A DNA stretch of 18,010 bases. Source: an uncultured Bacilli bacterium (GTDB lineage Bacteria; Bacillota_I; Bacilli_A; RF39; UBA660). Location of the stretch: contig CANRBD010000011.1 in assembly GCA_947628765.1 (NCBI GenBank), positions 1-18,010 on the forward strand. The letters are read 5' to 3'. Each line of letters starts with the position of its first letter. The stretch's first letter is position 1. The translations under genes were made by a program, and so were the position numbers. The notes beneath the pieces are model-generated. The model saw nothing but the letters and a program-made list of their open reading frames with translations, made no database searches and was not told the origin of the DNA. This document shows positions 1 to 8,620 of the stretch, piece by piece.

Positions 1-1629
1 TATACATAAGTATAAGTTATTTAATGCTTGAATATTAGCGTAAGCAAGTTTTCTAAAGGCTGGATTTATATTAGGAGTTTTTAAATAACCTTTATATCCT
101 TTGACTGTCTTCAAAAGGGAATTATTAATATATTCAAATGCATTTGGAAATAACTCTTTAAACAATTTATAGTTTTCACTAAGATAATTGGTTAAACTAA
201 TAAATAATTTGGAATGATAATTACTTGTAAATTTTTGAATTTTCATTTTGTTTTCACCATCTACATTTAAATAGGCATCTTTTGAATTAATAAAAGCATC
301 TATCTTAATTTTTTCATTTTTCCATAAGTATATTAGATTATTGAATATATTTTTTTGCTCATTGGTACTATATTTTTGAATTTTTAATGTTTTAAGTTTA
401 TTATCAGCAATATAATTAATTAAATAATCATGATAAATCGTATTTAAATTTTCATTGGTATAGCTTGTCATTAATTCTTCAAAATTTTTTGACGAGCCAT
501 CACTATTATATAAATAATTTAAAACAGGATAAATTAATAATATTTCTGGTTTGTTTTTAACAATTTCATTTAAATGAACAACATTGAATTTTTCTTGCGC
601 CACCATAGTACCATTTTCATTTATCATATGTTCATATTGGATAGGGGACTTTGCCTTTTCATGCATCTCTTTTCTTTTTAAATAATTAACAACATTTTCC
701 ATTCCTAGTTCGTAATAAATTTCGCGAGCTTTTTGATATCCTGCTTGATCAGCAGCGTTTTCTATTTCAGAATAAAGGTAATCTAATCCATTGTAATTTT
801 TAGGATTTAAAAATGAAGCAAACAGTTCTTCTCGCGCAAATATTAAACTACTATAATTGCGACTTTGAAAGGCTTGGTTGTGTTGGATAAGGTACTGACA
901 CTCATGACATATATAAAAAATATATTCGGGTAATGTTTCAGACGTATATTTTATTTTCTTTTGATTAACCGCAATTATGTCACGAATTACATCAGTTTTA
1001 GTTTTGTCTGCAAGCGAATTAGTATTAAAATCCATAAAATAAAATTTATAATCAATTTTTTGTGATTTTAAAATATCATGACAAACATAAGCTAAAACAA
1101 ATTTCATCTCCTCGTTATTAGTGAGATTATTTTCTTTTAGAATTTTTGAAAAATATTCTTTTTGAGCTTGTTTTAATTGTGGATGATTAGTATCAAGTGT
1201 TGATTTTAAAAAATTAGATAAAAAGTTTTTTTCTTTATCACTTAACTTTTGTTTTAAAGATTTATGGAATAAATCAAAGGCGATTTTACTGTGTTTTAGT
1301 TTAAATTGGTGAATCATCTCTGCTTGGGTTTTCATGTATATTTTAGGAATAATTGCATCAGCAAGCAAGTAACTGTCACTAAAATGTACGGGATCTACAC
1401 CAAAGAACTTTCTAATTTCGGCAATATATTTTTTCATTGCCAGAGCTTCCTTAGAATTATGTGGCTTATTAAAATATTTTAAAATATAATGCTCAACGGC
1501 ATTTCTTTTTTTGATTTCATTTTCTTTAATTGACCAATAAGATAATTTTATATCATTAGCTTTAAGATGAGTAAGATGTTGCCTAAGATCTTGTTCTTTC
1601 ATATAGTCGATTATATTTTGATTATACAT
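1..1629 (-). CDS. Partial large cytosolic protein of unknown function, 3' end outside window
   Basis: Reading the minus strand from an ATG at 1629-1627, the frame stays open for 543 codons and leaves the window at position 1, so the C-terminus is missing. The protein starts MYNQNIIDYMKEQDL and is rich in Lys, Asn, Tyr and Leu. I see no signal peptide or membrane segment, so it is probably cytosolic. Around residues 237-249 it reads IFYICHECQYLIQ, and about 45 residues later SEIENAADQAGYQKA (287-301). That spacing recalls HExxH zinc metallopeptidases with a downstream acidic ligand, but the second His is Tyr246, so the zinc site looks incomplete. This resemblance is my inference and no family can be named. 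The start is supported by a good promoter 26-54 bp upstream and a purine-rich stretch before the ATG. It is divergent from the BceR-type regulator gene, and nothing else links it to that module. Confidence 0.8.
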   Translation of the reverse strand, partial: MYNQNIIDYMKEQDLRQHLTHLKANDIKLSYWSIKENEIKKRNAVEHYILKYFNKPHNSKEALAMKKYIAEIRKFFGVDPVHFSDSYLLADAIIPKIYMKTQAEMIHQFKLKHSKIAFDLFHKSLKQKLSDKEKNFLSNFLKSTLDTNHPQLKQAQKEYFSKILKENNLTNNEEMKFVLAYVCHDILKSQKIDYKFYFMDFNTNSLADKTKTDVIRDIIAVNQKKIKYTSETLPEYIFYICHECQYLIQHNQAFQSRNYSSLIFAREELFASFLNPKNYNGLDYLYSEIENAADQAGYQKAREIYYELGMENVVNYLKRKEMHEKAKSPIQYEHMINENGTMVAQEKFNVVHLNEIVKNKPEILLIYPVLNYLYNSDGSSKNFEELMTSYTNENLNTIYHDYLINYIADNKLKTLKIQKYSTNEQKNIFNNLIYLWKNEKIKIDAFINSKDAYLNVDGENKMKIQKFTSNYHSKLFISLTNYLSENYKLFKELFPNAFEYINNSLLKTVKGYKGYLKTPNINPAFRKLAYANIQALNNLYLCI

Positions 1630-1654
1630 GCTACCACTTACTTTCTCTATAATC

Positions 1655-1683
1655 AGTATAACATTTACCCGCATTTATATCAA
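1655..1683 (-). promoter_or_regulatory. Promoter of the leftward gene
   Basis: On the minus strand there is a -35 TTGATA (1683-1678), a 17-bp spacer and a -10 TATACT (1660-1655) with an upstream TGn extension. It is close to the sigma-A consensus and leaves a short leader of roughly 20 nt before the ATG at 1629. Confidence 0.7.
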
Positions 1684-1689
1684 GTTATG

Positions 1690-1703
1690 TTTCAAAAATG
1701 TAA
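1690..1703 (+). promoter_or_regulatory. Imperfect BceR-type box before the regulator gene
   Basis: TTTCA-AAAA-TGTAA differs at one position from the TNACA-N4-TGTAA motif described for BceR-like regulators. It lies just upstream of the promoter at 1728 and could allow weak autoregulation. The full-consensus site is at 3414-3427. Inference from motif match only. Confidence 0.4.
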
Positions 1704-1722
1704 GGTTTAAGAAAGGGAAAGT

Positions 1723-1733
1723 GATGGTATAAT
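1723..1733 (+). promoter_or_regulatory. Extended -10 promoter of the BceRS-type operon
   Basis: A consensus -10 TATAAT at 1728-1733 is preceded by TGG (1725-1727), an extended -10 element. No good TTGACA is found 17 bp upstream, which fits an extended -10 or activated promoter. The response regulator ATG follows at 1749 behind GAGGGTGA. Confidence 0.6.
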
Positions 1734-1748
1734 AAAGAGGGTGATAAC

Positions 1749-2411
1749 ATGGCGAAAATATTAGTAATTGAGGATGATAAAGCTATTTGTGAGGCTTTAA
1801 TAAATTTACTTAAAAATAATAACTATGAAGCTTTAACTTTAGATGTTTATAATGATGCGATCGCTGAGATTTTAAAAATCAATCCCGATTTAGTTTTACT
1901 AGATATTAATCTGCCAGCACTAAATGGTAAACAGATACTAAAAGTCTTAAGAGAAAAAACCAATATCCCTGTTATTATGGTTACTAGTTTAAATAACGAA
2001 ACCGATGAAGCCCTTTCTATCTCATATGGGGCTGATGATTATATAACTAAACCATATAATCCTAATATTTTATTATTAAGAATAGGAGCCGTGTTAAAAA
2101 GAATAAATAGAGAGAATAATGTATTAACTTATAAAGATTTAATAGTTAACATTCAAAAAGGAATTATTACTAGAAATAATCACGAAATTGTTTTAACCAA
2201 AAACGAAATGATTATCTTTTATTATTTACTAGTTCATCAAAATAGAATTGTAACGCGTGATGAATTAATGACCGATTTATGGGATAATAATGAATTTATT
2301 AACGATAATGCTTTAACGGTTAATATCAGTCGCTTACGCACCAAACTAAAAGAATTAGGTTATAAAAACATTATCGAAACAAGGAAAGGACAGGGTTATA
2401 TTTTATCATGA
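1749..2411 (+). CDS. BceR-like OmpR-family response regulator
   Basis: A 220-residue two-component response regulator. The receiver domain (about 1-118) has the acidic pocket E8-D9-D10, phosphoacceptor D52 in LVLLDINLP, the switch T79 and conserved K101 in TKPY. The rest is an OmpR/PhoB winged helix with the usual LTKNE...RDELMTDLW...VNISRLRTKL...ETRKGQGY pattern. It would be phosphorylated by the kinase encoded next, with which it overlaps by 4 bp (ATGA), and would activate the ABC genes downstream. Gene order, kinase type and operator motif together place it in the BceR group of peptide-antibiotic responders. The ATG is preceded by GAGGGTGATAAC, a fair ribosome site. The inducing compound cannot be told from sequence. 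Confidence 0.93.
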   Translation: MAKILVIEDDKAICEALINLLKNNNYEALTLDVYNDAIAEILKINPDLVLLDINLPALNGKQILKVLREKTNIPVIMVTSLNNETDEALSISYGADDYITKPYNPNILLLRIGAVLKRINRENNVLTYKDLIVNIQKGIITRNNHEIVLTKNEMIIFYYLLVHQNRIVTRDELMTDLWDNNEFINDNALTVNISRLRTKLKELGYKNIIETRKGQGYILS

Positions 2412-3412
2412 AATTAAAAGATTTTTTAAAAGATCACATCTACGTTTTTATTATTAGTATAATAACTTATTTTTTAATTTTATTAATTTTACTAGCTTTA
2501 AAAATAAAAGCAGAATTTATTGTGGTGATAAGTATCATTTTCTTTGTAAATGTGATTTTAATTTTTATGATTGATTATTTTCGTAAAAGAAATTTTTATA
2601 ATGATTTACTTAGAAATATTAATGCTTTAGATAAAAGCTACTTAGTATTAGAGACAATTAAAAAGCCAGAATTTTATGAGGGTAAACTCACTACTAAAGG
2701 TATGTATGAAATTAATAAATCATTTATTGAAGAAGTTAATGACATTAAAGGGCAGGTTCAAGATTTTAAAGAATATATCGAAATGTGGATTCATGAAGTT
2801 AAAATTCCATTATCTAGTTTATCGTTAAAATATTCACATGATAAAAATATCATGAGTGAACTTAAAAGATTAGAAGATTATGTTGAAAATGTTTTATATT
2901 ATGTAAGAGCGGAAAATGCCGAAAAAGATTATTTAATTAAAGAAACTGATTTAGATAAAGTTATTAAAAATGTCGGCCTTAAAAATATGGATGATTTATT
3001 ATTAAATAATATCGAATTTAAATACACTAAAACCGGTATAAAAATACTGACTGATGCGAAATGGCTTGAGTTTATTTTAAATCAAATTATCAATAACAGT
3101 ATCAAATATAAACGTGATATTAAAAATGCTTATATCTTAATTAAAACCATCGAAACTGAAGATAAGATTACACTTACTATTAAAGATAATGGCATGGGCA
3201 TTAAAAAAGCCGATCTTAAATCGGTTTTCGATAAATCATTTACAGGCACTAATGGCCACTTAAAAGCCAAATCAACAGGTATGGGTTTATATATTGCAAA
3301 AAATTTATGTGATAAACTAGGTCATAAAATTACTATTAAATCTAAAGAAAATGAATATACCATCGTCTCAATTAGTTTTGGTAAAAATAATTTTTATCAA
3401 GTTTTAAACTAG
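2408..3412 (+). CDS. BceS-like intramembrane-sensing histidine kinase
   Basis: A 334-residue sensor kinase. Two membrane segments lie close together (about 12-31 and 36-55) with only a few residues between them, so there is no real extracellular sensor domain. This is the hallmark of intramembrane-sensing kinases such as BceS, which take their signal from a partner transporter. The H-box is EMWIHEVKIPL with phosphoacceptor H129. The catalytic domain shows an N-box (NQIINNSIKY), the G1 box DNGMGIKKADL and the G2 box STGMGLYIAKNL. The start overlaps the regulator stop by 4 bp, so the pair should be translationally coupled. The stop is followed directly by the operator palindrome at 3413. Partner specificity is inferred from gene order. 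Confidence 0.93.
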   Translation: MKLKDFLKDHIYVFIISIITYFLILLILLALKIKAEFIVVISIIFFVNVILIFMIDYFRKRNFYNDLLRNINALDKSYLVLETIKKPEFYEGKLTTKGMYEINKSFIEEVNDIKGQVQDFKEYIEMWIHEVKIPLSSLSLKYSHDKNIMSELKRLEDYVENVLYYVRAENAEKDYLIKETDLDKVIKNVGLKNMDDLLLNNIEFKYTKTGIKILTDAKWLEFILNQIINNSIKYKRDIKNAYILIKTIETEDKITLTIKDNGMGIKKADLKSVFDKSFTGTNGHLKAKSTGMGLYIAKNLCDKLGHKITIKSKENEYTIVSISFGKNNFYQVLN

Positions 3413-3428
3413 CTTACAAAATTGTAAG
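3413..3428 (+). promoter_or_regulatory. Perfect inverted repeat, BceR-type operator
   Basis: CTTACAA-AA-TTGTAAG is a perfect 7-bp inverted repeat beginning one base after the kinase stop codon. It contains an exact TNACA-N4-TGTAA (3414-3427), the motif reported for BceR-like regulators. A weak promoter candidate follows, GCGACT at 3448-3453 and TAAGAT at 3472-3477 with an 18-bp spacer, as expected for an activator-dependent transporter promoter. Binding is inferred. Confidence 0.75.
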
Positions 3429-3496
3429 ATTATGTAATTTTAAAAGCGCGACTAAAAGCATTCTTTTAAGTTAAGATGTAAGTGGGAGGAGAAAAT

Positions 3497-4264
3497 ATGG
3501 GAAATCTTTTAAACGTTTCAAAAATTGAAAAATATTATGGGAGTCGTTCTTCGCTTACGAAAGCTATCGATGATTTATCATTTAAAGTTGATAGAGGAGA
3601 GTTTGTCGCCATTATGGGTGCTTCTGGTTCAGGGAAAACCACACTTTTAAATGTGATTTCAACTATTGATAAAGTAACATCTGGACATATTTATATTGAT
3701 GAGACTGACATTACCAAATTAAAAGGTAATAATCTTAATAAATTTAGAAGGGAAGAATTAGGCTTTATTTTTCAAGACTTTAATTTATTAGATACTTTAA
3801 CAGCTTATGAAAATATCGCTTTAGCGTTATCGATTCAGCGTACTTCTGCGAATGATTTAGAACATAAAGTTAAAGATGTAGCGGAAAAACTAGATATCAA
3901 AAATGTTCTTAATAAATATCCCTATCAAATGAGTGGGGGACAAAAACAAAGAGTGGCCGCGGCTAGAGCGATTGTCACTAATCCGAAAATCATTTTAGCT
4001 GATGAACCTACTGGTTCATTAGACTCGAAATCGGCTAAGATGTTACTCGAAAGATTTAATTATTTAAATGAAGAGTTAAAGGCAACTATTTTAATGGTAA
4101 CCCATGATGCTTTTACAGCTTCTTATGCGACAAGAGTTATTTTTATCAAAGATGGCAAACTCTTTAAAGAACTTTATCGTGGTGATAAAAATCGTAAAGA
4201 ATTTTTTGAAGATATTATCGATGTCGTTACATTATTAGGTGGTGAACTTGAAGGTGCTCTTTAA
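3497..4264 (+). CDS. BceA-like ABC transporter ATPase
   Basis: A 255-residue ABC ATPase of the MacB/LolD/BceA type. Walker A is GASGSGKTT (41-49), the Q-loop is in FQDFNLLDTLT, the ABC signature is MSGGQKQR, and Walker B plus D-loop is ILADEPTGSLD, followed by the switch His in MVTHD. It should power the permease encoded next at the inner face of the membrane. I chose ATG 3497 because GGGAGGAG (3484-3491) sits 5 nt ahead of it. A GTG at 3482 would place the ribosome site inside the gene. The coding end overlaps the permease start. It is probably induced from the operator at 3413 when the kinase senses the transporter at work, as is known for Bce systems. Confidence 0.93.
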   Translation: MGNLLNVSKIEKYYGSRSSLTKAIDDLSFKVDRGEFVAIMGASGSGKTTLLNVISTIDKVTSGHIYIDETDITKLKGNNLNKFRREELGFIFQDFNLLDTLTAYENIALALSIQRTSANDLEHKVKDVAEKLDIKNVLNKYPYQMSGGQKQRVAAARAIVTNPKIILADEPTGSLDSKSAKMLLERFNYLNEELKATILMVTHDAFTASYATRVIFIKDGKLFKELYRGDKNRKEFFEDIIDVVTLLGGELEGAL

Positions 4265-6317
4265 ATTATCACTTAAAAATATCACTAAAAGTTTTAAAGA
4301 TTATGCAATTTATTTTTTAACTTTAATTTTAGGCGTGGCCATCTTTTATGTCTTTAATGCTTTAGATTCGCAAACAGTCATGATGAATGTTTCATCGTCG
4401 GCCCAAGATATAATTAAACTTATGATGAACATGTTATCGGGCGTTAGTGTGTTTGTTTCTTTTATCTTAGGTTTTTTAATTATTTATGCTTCGAGATTTT
4501 TAATTAAAAGGCGAAATAAAGAATTTGGTATTTATTTAACCTTAGGAATGAGCCGCCGTAAAATATCGTTAATCTTATTTTTTGAAACTTTATTTATCGG
4601 TCTTATTTCCTTAATTATCGGTATTGGTCTAGGCACAATTTTATCGCAGTTTATGAGTTTATTAGTCGCTAATATGTTTGAAGCTGATTTAACTAAATTT
4701 ACCTTTGTTTTTTCCAAAGCATCAGCTTTAAAAACAGTCATTTACTTCGGCATTATGTATTTATTAGTTATGATATTTAATACCGTTGTCATTAGTAAAT
4801 GTAAATTAATTGACCTGCTTGCAAGCTCCAAAACCAATGAAAAAATTAAACTTAAAAATCCTTATTTATGTGTTATCATCTTTATTATTGCATCTATTAT
4901 TTTAGGTAAAGCTTATTATATGGTAACATATGATGTGCATACTTTATCGGAAGTGACTGATATTATTAAACCGATTATCATGGGCGTTATCGCAACATTT
5001 TTGATCATTTGGTCACTATCAGGTTTAATCTTAAGAATATCGATGAGCCGTCCGAAATTTTATTATAAAGGCTTAAACAGTTTTACGATTAGACAGTTTT
5101 CAAGTAAGATCAATACGACCGTAGTATCGATGACCATTATTTGTTTAATGTTATTTATTACGATTTGTTTCTTATCAGCTTGTTTAACCATCAAAAATTC
5201 GATGAATGCCAATATGAAAAAACTTGCCCCTGTTGATGCACAGTTTGCTACACTCATGAATATGGATAAAGACTATGATTATTATCGTGGGTTTGGCTAT
5301 AGTGATAATCAAATAAAAAATTCGCATATTAAAGTTACTGATATGTTTAAAATATTTGGTATGGATATTACTAAATATTTTAAAGAATATATCGAAGTAA
5401 ATACTTATGCCACCCATGGCTTAACGATGAATGATACTTTAGGTTCGAAACTCCAAATGATGAAAGATAAATTTCCATTTTTAAATTATAGTACAGAAGA
5501 AACAATCATGAAAATTAGTGATTATAATAAAGTAGCTGCAATGTATGGAAATAAAAAATACACGTTAAAAAAGGATGAATATATAATTATTGCGGACTTT
5601 GAATCATTAGTAAAAATCCGTAATGTTGCGCTTGAAAATAACGAAGTAATTAAAGTTTTTAATCATTCTTTAAAACCTAAATATCAAAAGTGTCAGGATG
5701 GCTTTATCGATATGTCTAGTAATCATATTAATACTGGTATTGTGGTAGTGCCTGATGAGGTTATCGATGAAAATTATTTGAATCAAAACTATATAATTGG
5801 TAATTATAAAGTCAAAGATAAAGACAAAATTGCCGCTTTAGAAAATAAAATTAATGCTTTAAGAAAAAATCCGAAGGTTACTGATTATCTGCTTCCAAGT
5901 GGTAATACCAAATATGATATTAGAGAAGCCACGATTGGTTTATCAGCTATGGTAACGTTTATTGGTATTTATTTAGGAATTATTTTCTTAATTAGTAGTG
6001 CCGCTATTTTAGCTTTAAAAGAATTATCGGAAAGTAGTGACAATAGGGAAAGATTTATTATGCTAAGAAAATTAGGCGCTGATGAGAAAATGATTAATAA
6101 AGCTTTATTTAGACAAATTTTAATCTTCTTTATGTTTCCTTTAGTTTTAGCTTTAATTCATTCAGTATTTGGAATTATGTTTGCCATGAATATCTTAGAG
6201 GTCTTTGGTAAAGAAGAATTATTTTCATCAATTATTATGACCGCTATATTTATCGTCTTTATTTATGGTGGCTATTTCTTAATTACTTATTTATGTAGTA
6301 AAAATATTATAAAATAA
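4254..6317 (+). CDS. BceB-like ABC transporter permease
   Basis: A FtsX/MacB-type permease of about 687 residues with ten predicted membrane segments. Seven lie in the first 310 residues. A hydrophilic domain of about 230 residues (roughly 315-550) comes between TM7 and TM8, then there are three more segments. This is the BceB layout, in which the large outer domain is thought to handle the peptide antibiotic and signal to the kinase. The start is uncertain: no ATG fits, and GTG at 4239, 4242 or 4254 are in frame. I prefer 4254 (VLFKLSLKNI) because AGGTGGTGAA at 4237-4246 is well spaced and this gives the usual N-terminus, overlapping the ATPase gene by 11 bp. A terminator follows, so it closes the module. 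Confidence 0.92.
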   Translation: MLFKLSLKNITKSFKDYAIYFLTLILGVAIFYVFNALDSQTVMMNVSSSAQDIIKLMMNMLSGVSVFVSFILGFLIIYASRFLIKRRNKEFGIYLTLGMSRRKISLILFFETLFIGLISLIIGIGLGTILSQFMSLLVANMFEADLTKFTFVFSKASALKTVIYFGIMYLLVMIFNTVVISKCKLIDLLASSKTNEKIKLKNPYLCVIIFIIASIILGKAYYMVTYDVHTLSEVTDIIKPIIMGVIATFLIIWSLSGLILRISMSRPKFYYKGLNSFTIRQFSSKINTTVVSMTIICLMLFITICFLSACLTIKNSMNANMKKLAPVDAQFATLMNMDKDYDYYRGFGYSDNQIKNSHIKVTDMFKIFGMDITKYFKEYIEVNTYATHGLTMNDTLGSKLQMMKDKFPFLNYSTEETIMKISDYNKVAAMYGNKKYTLKKDEYIIIADFESLVKIRNVALENNEVIKVFNHSLKPKYQKCQDGFIDMSSNHINTGIVVVPDEVIDENYLNQNYIIGNYKVKDKDKIAALENKINALRKNPKVTDYLLPSGNTKYDIREATIGLSAMVTFIGIYLGIIFLISSAAILALKELSESSDNRERFIMLRKLGADEKMINKALFRQILIFFMFPLVLALIHSVFGIMFAMNILEVFGKEELFSSIIMTAIFIVFIYGGYFLITYLCSKNIIK

Positions 6318-6324
6318 TCTAAAT

Positions 6325-6357
6325 AAAATGGTTACAATATTTGTAGCCATTTTTATT
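6325..6357 (+). terminator. Rho-independent terminator after the Bce-type module
   Basis: A stem of about 13 pairs (6325-6337 with 6341-6353, one G-T pair) with a 3-nt loop lies 8 bases after the permease stop, and its distal arm is T-rich. It also has A-rich flanks on the left. Confidence 0.85.
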
Positions 6358-6402
6358 TGGATAACATGATAAAGTGTGATTATGGTATTTTATTTTAGTT
6401 CA

Positions 6403-6411
6403 TGGTATAAT
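6403..6411 (+). promoter_or_regulatory. Extended -10 promoter
   Basis: TGGTATAAT (TATAAT at 6406-6411) precedes the three membrane-protein genes. There is no convincing -35. Because the transcript should start near 6418, the TTG at 6413 is an unlikely start and ATG 6437 is preferred. Confidence 0.6.
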
Positions 6412-6436
6412 TTTGAGTAGTAAAGGAAAATGTTTT

Positions 6437-6991
6437 ATGAATAAAAGTGTTATCATAACGATATTGGTATTTGTAATTTTAATAATCGTGGCGCTATTTT
6501 GTGATGCTCAAAAAATTTTAGCTGATTATAATTCGGATAATATATCTATTAGGGTAATTACCGAAGATGAACAGGATCAAACAAAGGAATATTGGGGTAT
6601 TAACAATCATGGTAACGAAATAAGCGTAAAAAAGTTTAAAGCTGATGATACTAAAGTGTATTATTTAGATAACTGTTATGATAGGTATACTAAAGATGGC
6701 GTTAGAAATTATATTACCGATAATTGTGAGATGCATGATGAATATGAAAATATAATTCCAAGAAATAATGAAATCGAAAAAATTATATCACTTGTTGCCA
6801 AGACAGAAACGCATTCTATTACTTCAGTAAAAATATTTGATAAAAGTGGAAATTATTATGTTCGAGTTAGACTTAATGTAAATCTTTGGTGCCCTTATAA
6901 ACTTTATTATTTTGATCAAGAAAATAATAAATTAAAACTAATTCACACTTTTGGTGAAAAAGATGTTATTGGTATCAAAATAAACGAATAG
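6437..6991 (+). CDS. Membrane-anchored protein of unknown function
   Basis: A 184-residue protein. After MNKS comes one strongly hydrophobic segment (about 4-22, IITILVFVILIIVALF), then a hydrophilic domain that should face outside. The Cys after this segment is preceded by Phe, so it is not a good lipobox, and a membrane anchor is more likely than a lipoprotein. The outer part has alternating charged and aromatic residues suggesting beta strands, ending KLIHTFGEKDVIGIKINE. I do not recognise a family. ATG 6437 has AAAGGAAAA upstream, and a frame from TTG 6413 would overlap the promoter. It is 8 bp ahead of the RDD gene and probably co-transcribed with it. Confidence 0.75.
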   Translation: MNKSVIITILVFVILIIVALFCDAQKILADYNSDNISIRVITEDEQDQTKEYWGINNHGNEISVKKFKADDTKVYYLDNCYDRYTKDGVRNYITDNCEMHDEYENIIPRNNEIEKIISLVAKTETHSITSVKIFDKSGNYYVRVRLNVNLWCPYKLYYFDQENNKLKLIHTFGEKDVIGIKINE

Positions 6992-6999
6992 GTGGTATT

Positions 7000-8010
7000 A
7001 TGAATAAAATAAGAAGATGTATAGCTTTTTGGATAGACATGTTTATTATTACTTCCTTAGCTATGCTAATAACAGGAATTATTAGTTATATAATATCTAT
7101 ATTTATTCATTATAGTTATAGGATTGATGTTTTTAATGTCGCTATTTTCTACATGATGAATGTCTATATGATAATTGCTTTTATGTTAATTTTATTTAAA
7201 GATTTTACATATAAAAATGCTAGTATTGGCAAGAAGCTTTTGCTCTTACAAGTGTTAAAAGATAATGGTGAGATACCTTCAAAGACTGCATTAATATTTA
7301 GAAATATTTTATCATTTTTATGGCCCATTAGTTTAATAATGGTGTTAATTTGCGATAAAAGGATAGAAGATTTTATATTTCAAACTAAAGTAGTAAGTAC
7401 GATAGAAGCGGAAGAAAAATCGCAAACAAAGCAAACTGAAGCTAAAAGCGAAAAAGAATTTGTCCAATATAAGAAAACTAAAAATGATAAAGATTTTATT
7501 TTTTATAAAAATGTTAAGTTAGCTAAAATTAATAACAAAATATATGACAAAGTTGATAAAATACAAAAAAGAAATAGTAAAATTTATTCAATTAGTATTT
7601 TAGTTTATTTTTTAGCTATTGCATGGTTATTTGCTTTTATCGGGCAAATAAATGATTACATTTGGATTTTCGTTTTCCTATTGATTATTATTTTTGGCAT
7701 ACTTTTAAGTTTATTTTGTAAACTTACTATGCCCAAGGAAGGTAAAATCAAATATAAATATAAACAAGAGATCTATTTTTATATTAGCTTTATTCTTTAT
7801 GGAATATCAGTTCTAATATTATTTAGTTCACTTATAAACGAAGCAATTTGGCTTGGCGTAGTTATTGCTTTAATGGGGTTAGCGACTTCTACAATAGTAT
7901 ATTATTTTAAATCTTCTAGTAATTCAAAAATTGAAACATCTAAAATGACAAAAATAATGTTTGCTATATTTACTATTTTAACTAGTTTTGTAATTGGCGT
8001 TTGTATTTAG
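7000..8010 (+). CDS. RDD-family multi-pass membrane protein
   Basis: A 336-residue membrane protein. Residues 1-132 match the RDD pattern: an Arg-rich start then AFWIDMF with an Asp in TM1 (D13), TM2 around 47-66, ASIGKKLLLLQVLKDNGE, RNILSFLWPISL, and RIEDFIFQTKVV. A charged linker rich in Lys and Glu (about 133-193) follows, then four or five further membrane segments (196-214, 221-240, 258-277, 283-302, 318-335) that are not part of the usual RDD domain. Some RDD proteins have been linked to ion transport, but no substrate can be claimed here. It sits between two anchored proteins in an apparent three-gene operon. GGTGG precedes the ATG. Confidence 0.85.
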   Translation: MNKIRRCIAFWIDMFIITSLAMLITGIISYIISIFIHYSYRIDVFNVAIFYMMNVYMIIAFMLILFKDFTYKNASIGKKLLLLQVLKDNGEIPSKTALIFRNILSFLWPISLIMVLICDKRIEDFIFQTKVVSTIEAEEKSQTKQTEAKSEKEFVQYKKTKNDKDFIFYKNVKLAKINNKIYDKVDKIQKRNSKIYSISILVYFLAIAWLFAFIGQINDYIWIFVFLLIIIFGILLSLFCKLTMPKEGKIKYKYKQEIYFYISFILYGISVLILFSSLINEAIWLGVVIALMGLATSTIVYYFKSSSNSKIETSKMTKIMFAIFTILTSFVIGVCI

Positions 8011-8035
8011 TGAAAACAGTAATTTAGGAGGTCAT

Positions 8036-8515
8036 ATGAAAAATAAAATTTTATTAGTTTGTTTTATTATTTTTGATATTATAATTTTAATAAGTATATT
8101 TTGGTTAATTAATTCAAACATAAATAAAGAAAAAGTACTGATTGAAGATGTTTATTTTTCCGATAATCATTATGTGGCAACAATTTTAACTACAAAAGGA
8201 AAAATTTATTATATAGATGATTCATTAAAATATTATGATGATTTAAACGCTAATAGTAATTTACTATTAAATAACAAAACAAAAATAAATCAACAAGTAT
8301 CGAAACAAGATTTTACAAATTTGAAATTAAAATTAAAAGCAAATAATTATCATAAAAAATGTATAATAAATCAATTAGTAGATGGCAAAACAGCTTTATT
8401 ATATTACGATTATAAACATAATAAAAAAATTCTGCTATCAAACAAGAAAATTTGTAAAAATCAGGATATTATAGAAATTATTCAAAAATATGGAATGTGG
8501 TTAAGCGATGTTTAA
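8036..8515 (+). CDS. Small membrane-anchored protein of unknown function
   Basis: A 159-residue protein with one N-terminal hydrophobic segment (about 4-25, ILLVCFIIFDIIILISIFWL) and a hydrophilic, Lys/Asn-rich remainder. Its domain organisation resembles the protein at 6437: an anchor, then a probable small beta-rich domain (VLIEDVYFSDNHYVATILTTKG). The ATG at 8036 is chosen because a perfect AGGAGG (8026-8031) lies 4 nt upstream. A TTG start at 7994 would overlap the RDD gene and lacks such a site. It is the last gene of the three-gene membrane cluster. No family recognised. Confidence 0.75.
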   Translation: MKNKILLVCFIIFDIIILISIFWLINSNINKEKVLIEDVYFSDNHYVATILTTKGKIYYIDDSLKYYDDLNANSNLLLNNKTKINQQVSKQDFTNLKLKLKANNYHKKCIINQLVDGKTALLYYDYKHNKKILLSNKKICKNQDIIEIIQKYGMWLSDV

Positions 8516-8591
8516 AAATAACTTTGTTAGTAAGATAAATAGTAATTTATCATTACAGCTAAGGTAAATACCAAATGTTAATATACATTGC

Positions 8592-8620
8592 TTGTAGCAA
8601 CGCTTGTTTTAGCATATAAT
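8592..8620 (+). promoter_or_regulatory. Probable promoter of the flavodoxin operon
   Basis: TTGTAG (8592-8597), a 17-bp spacer and a perfect TATAAT (8615-8620) lie in the 230-bp gap 8516-8745. The gap also holds a 7-bp hairpin without a T-run (8534-8551) and an AGGAGG (8666-8671) with no usable start codon. Otherwise I see nothing in it. The operon leader would be about 120 nt long. Confidence 0.5.

Noticed and set aside
4532..5417. Minus-strand open frames at 4532-4741, 5063-5257 and 5184-5417 inside the permease gene
   Set aside because: They lie antisense within a clear 687-residue permease, lack ribosome sites and show no family pattern.
6437..6520. Lipoprotein signal in the 6437 product
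   Set aside because: The Cys after the hydrophobic segment is preceded by Phe, which does not fit a lipobox; a plain anchor is more likely.
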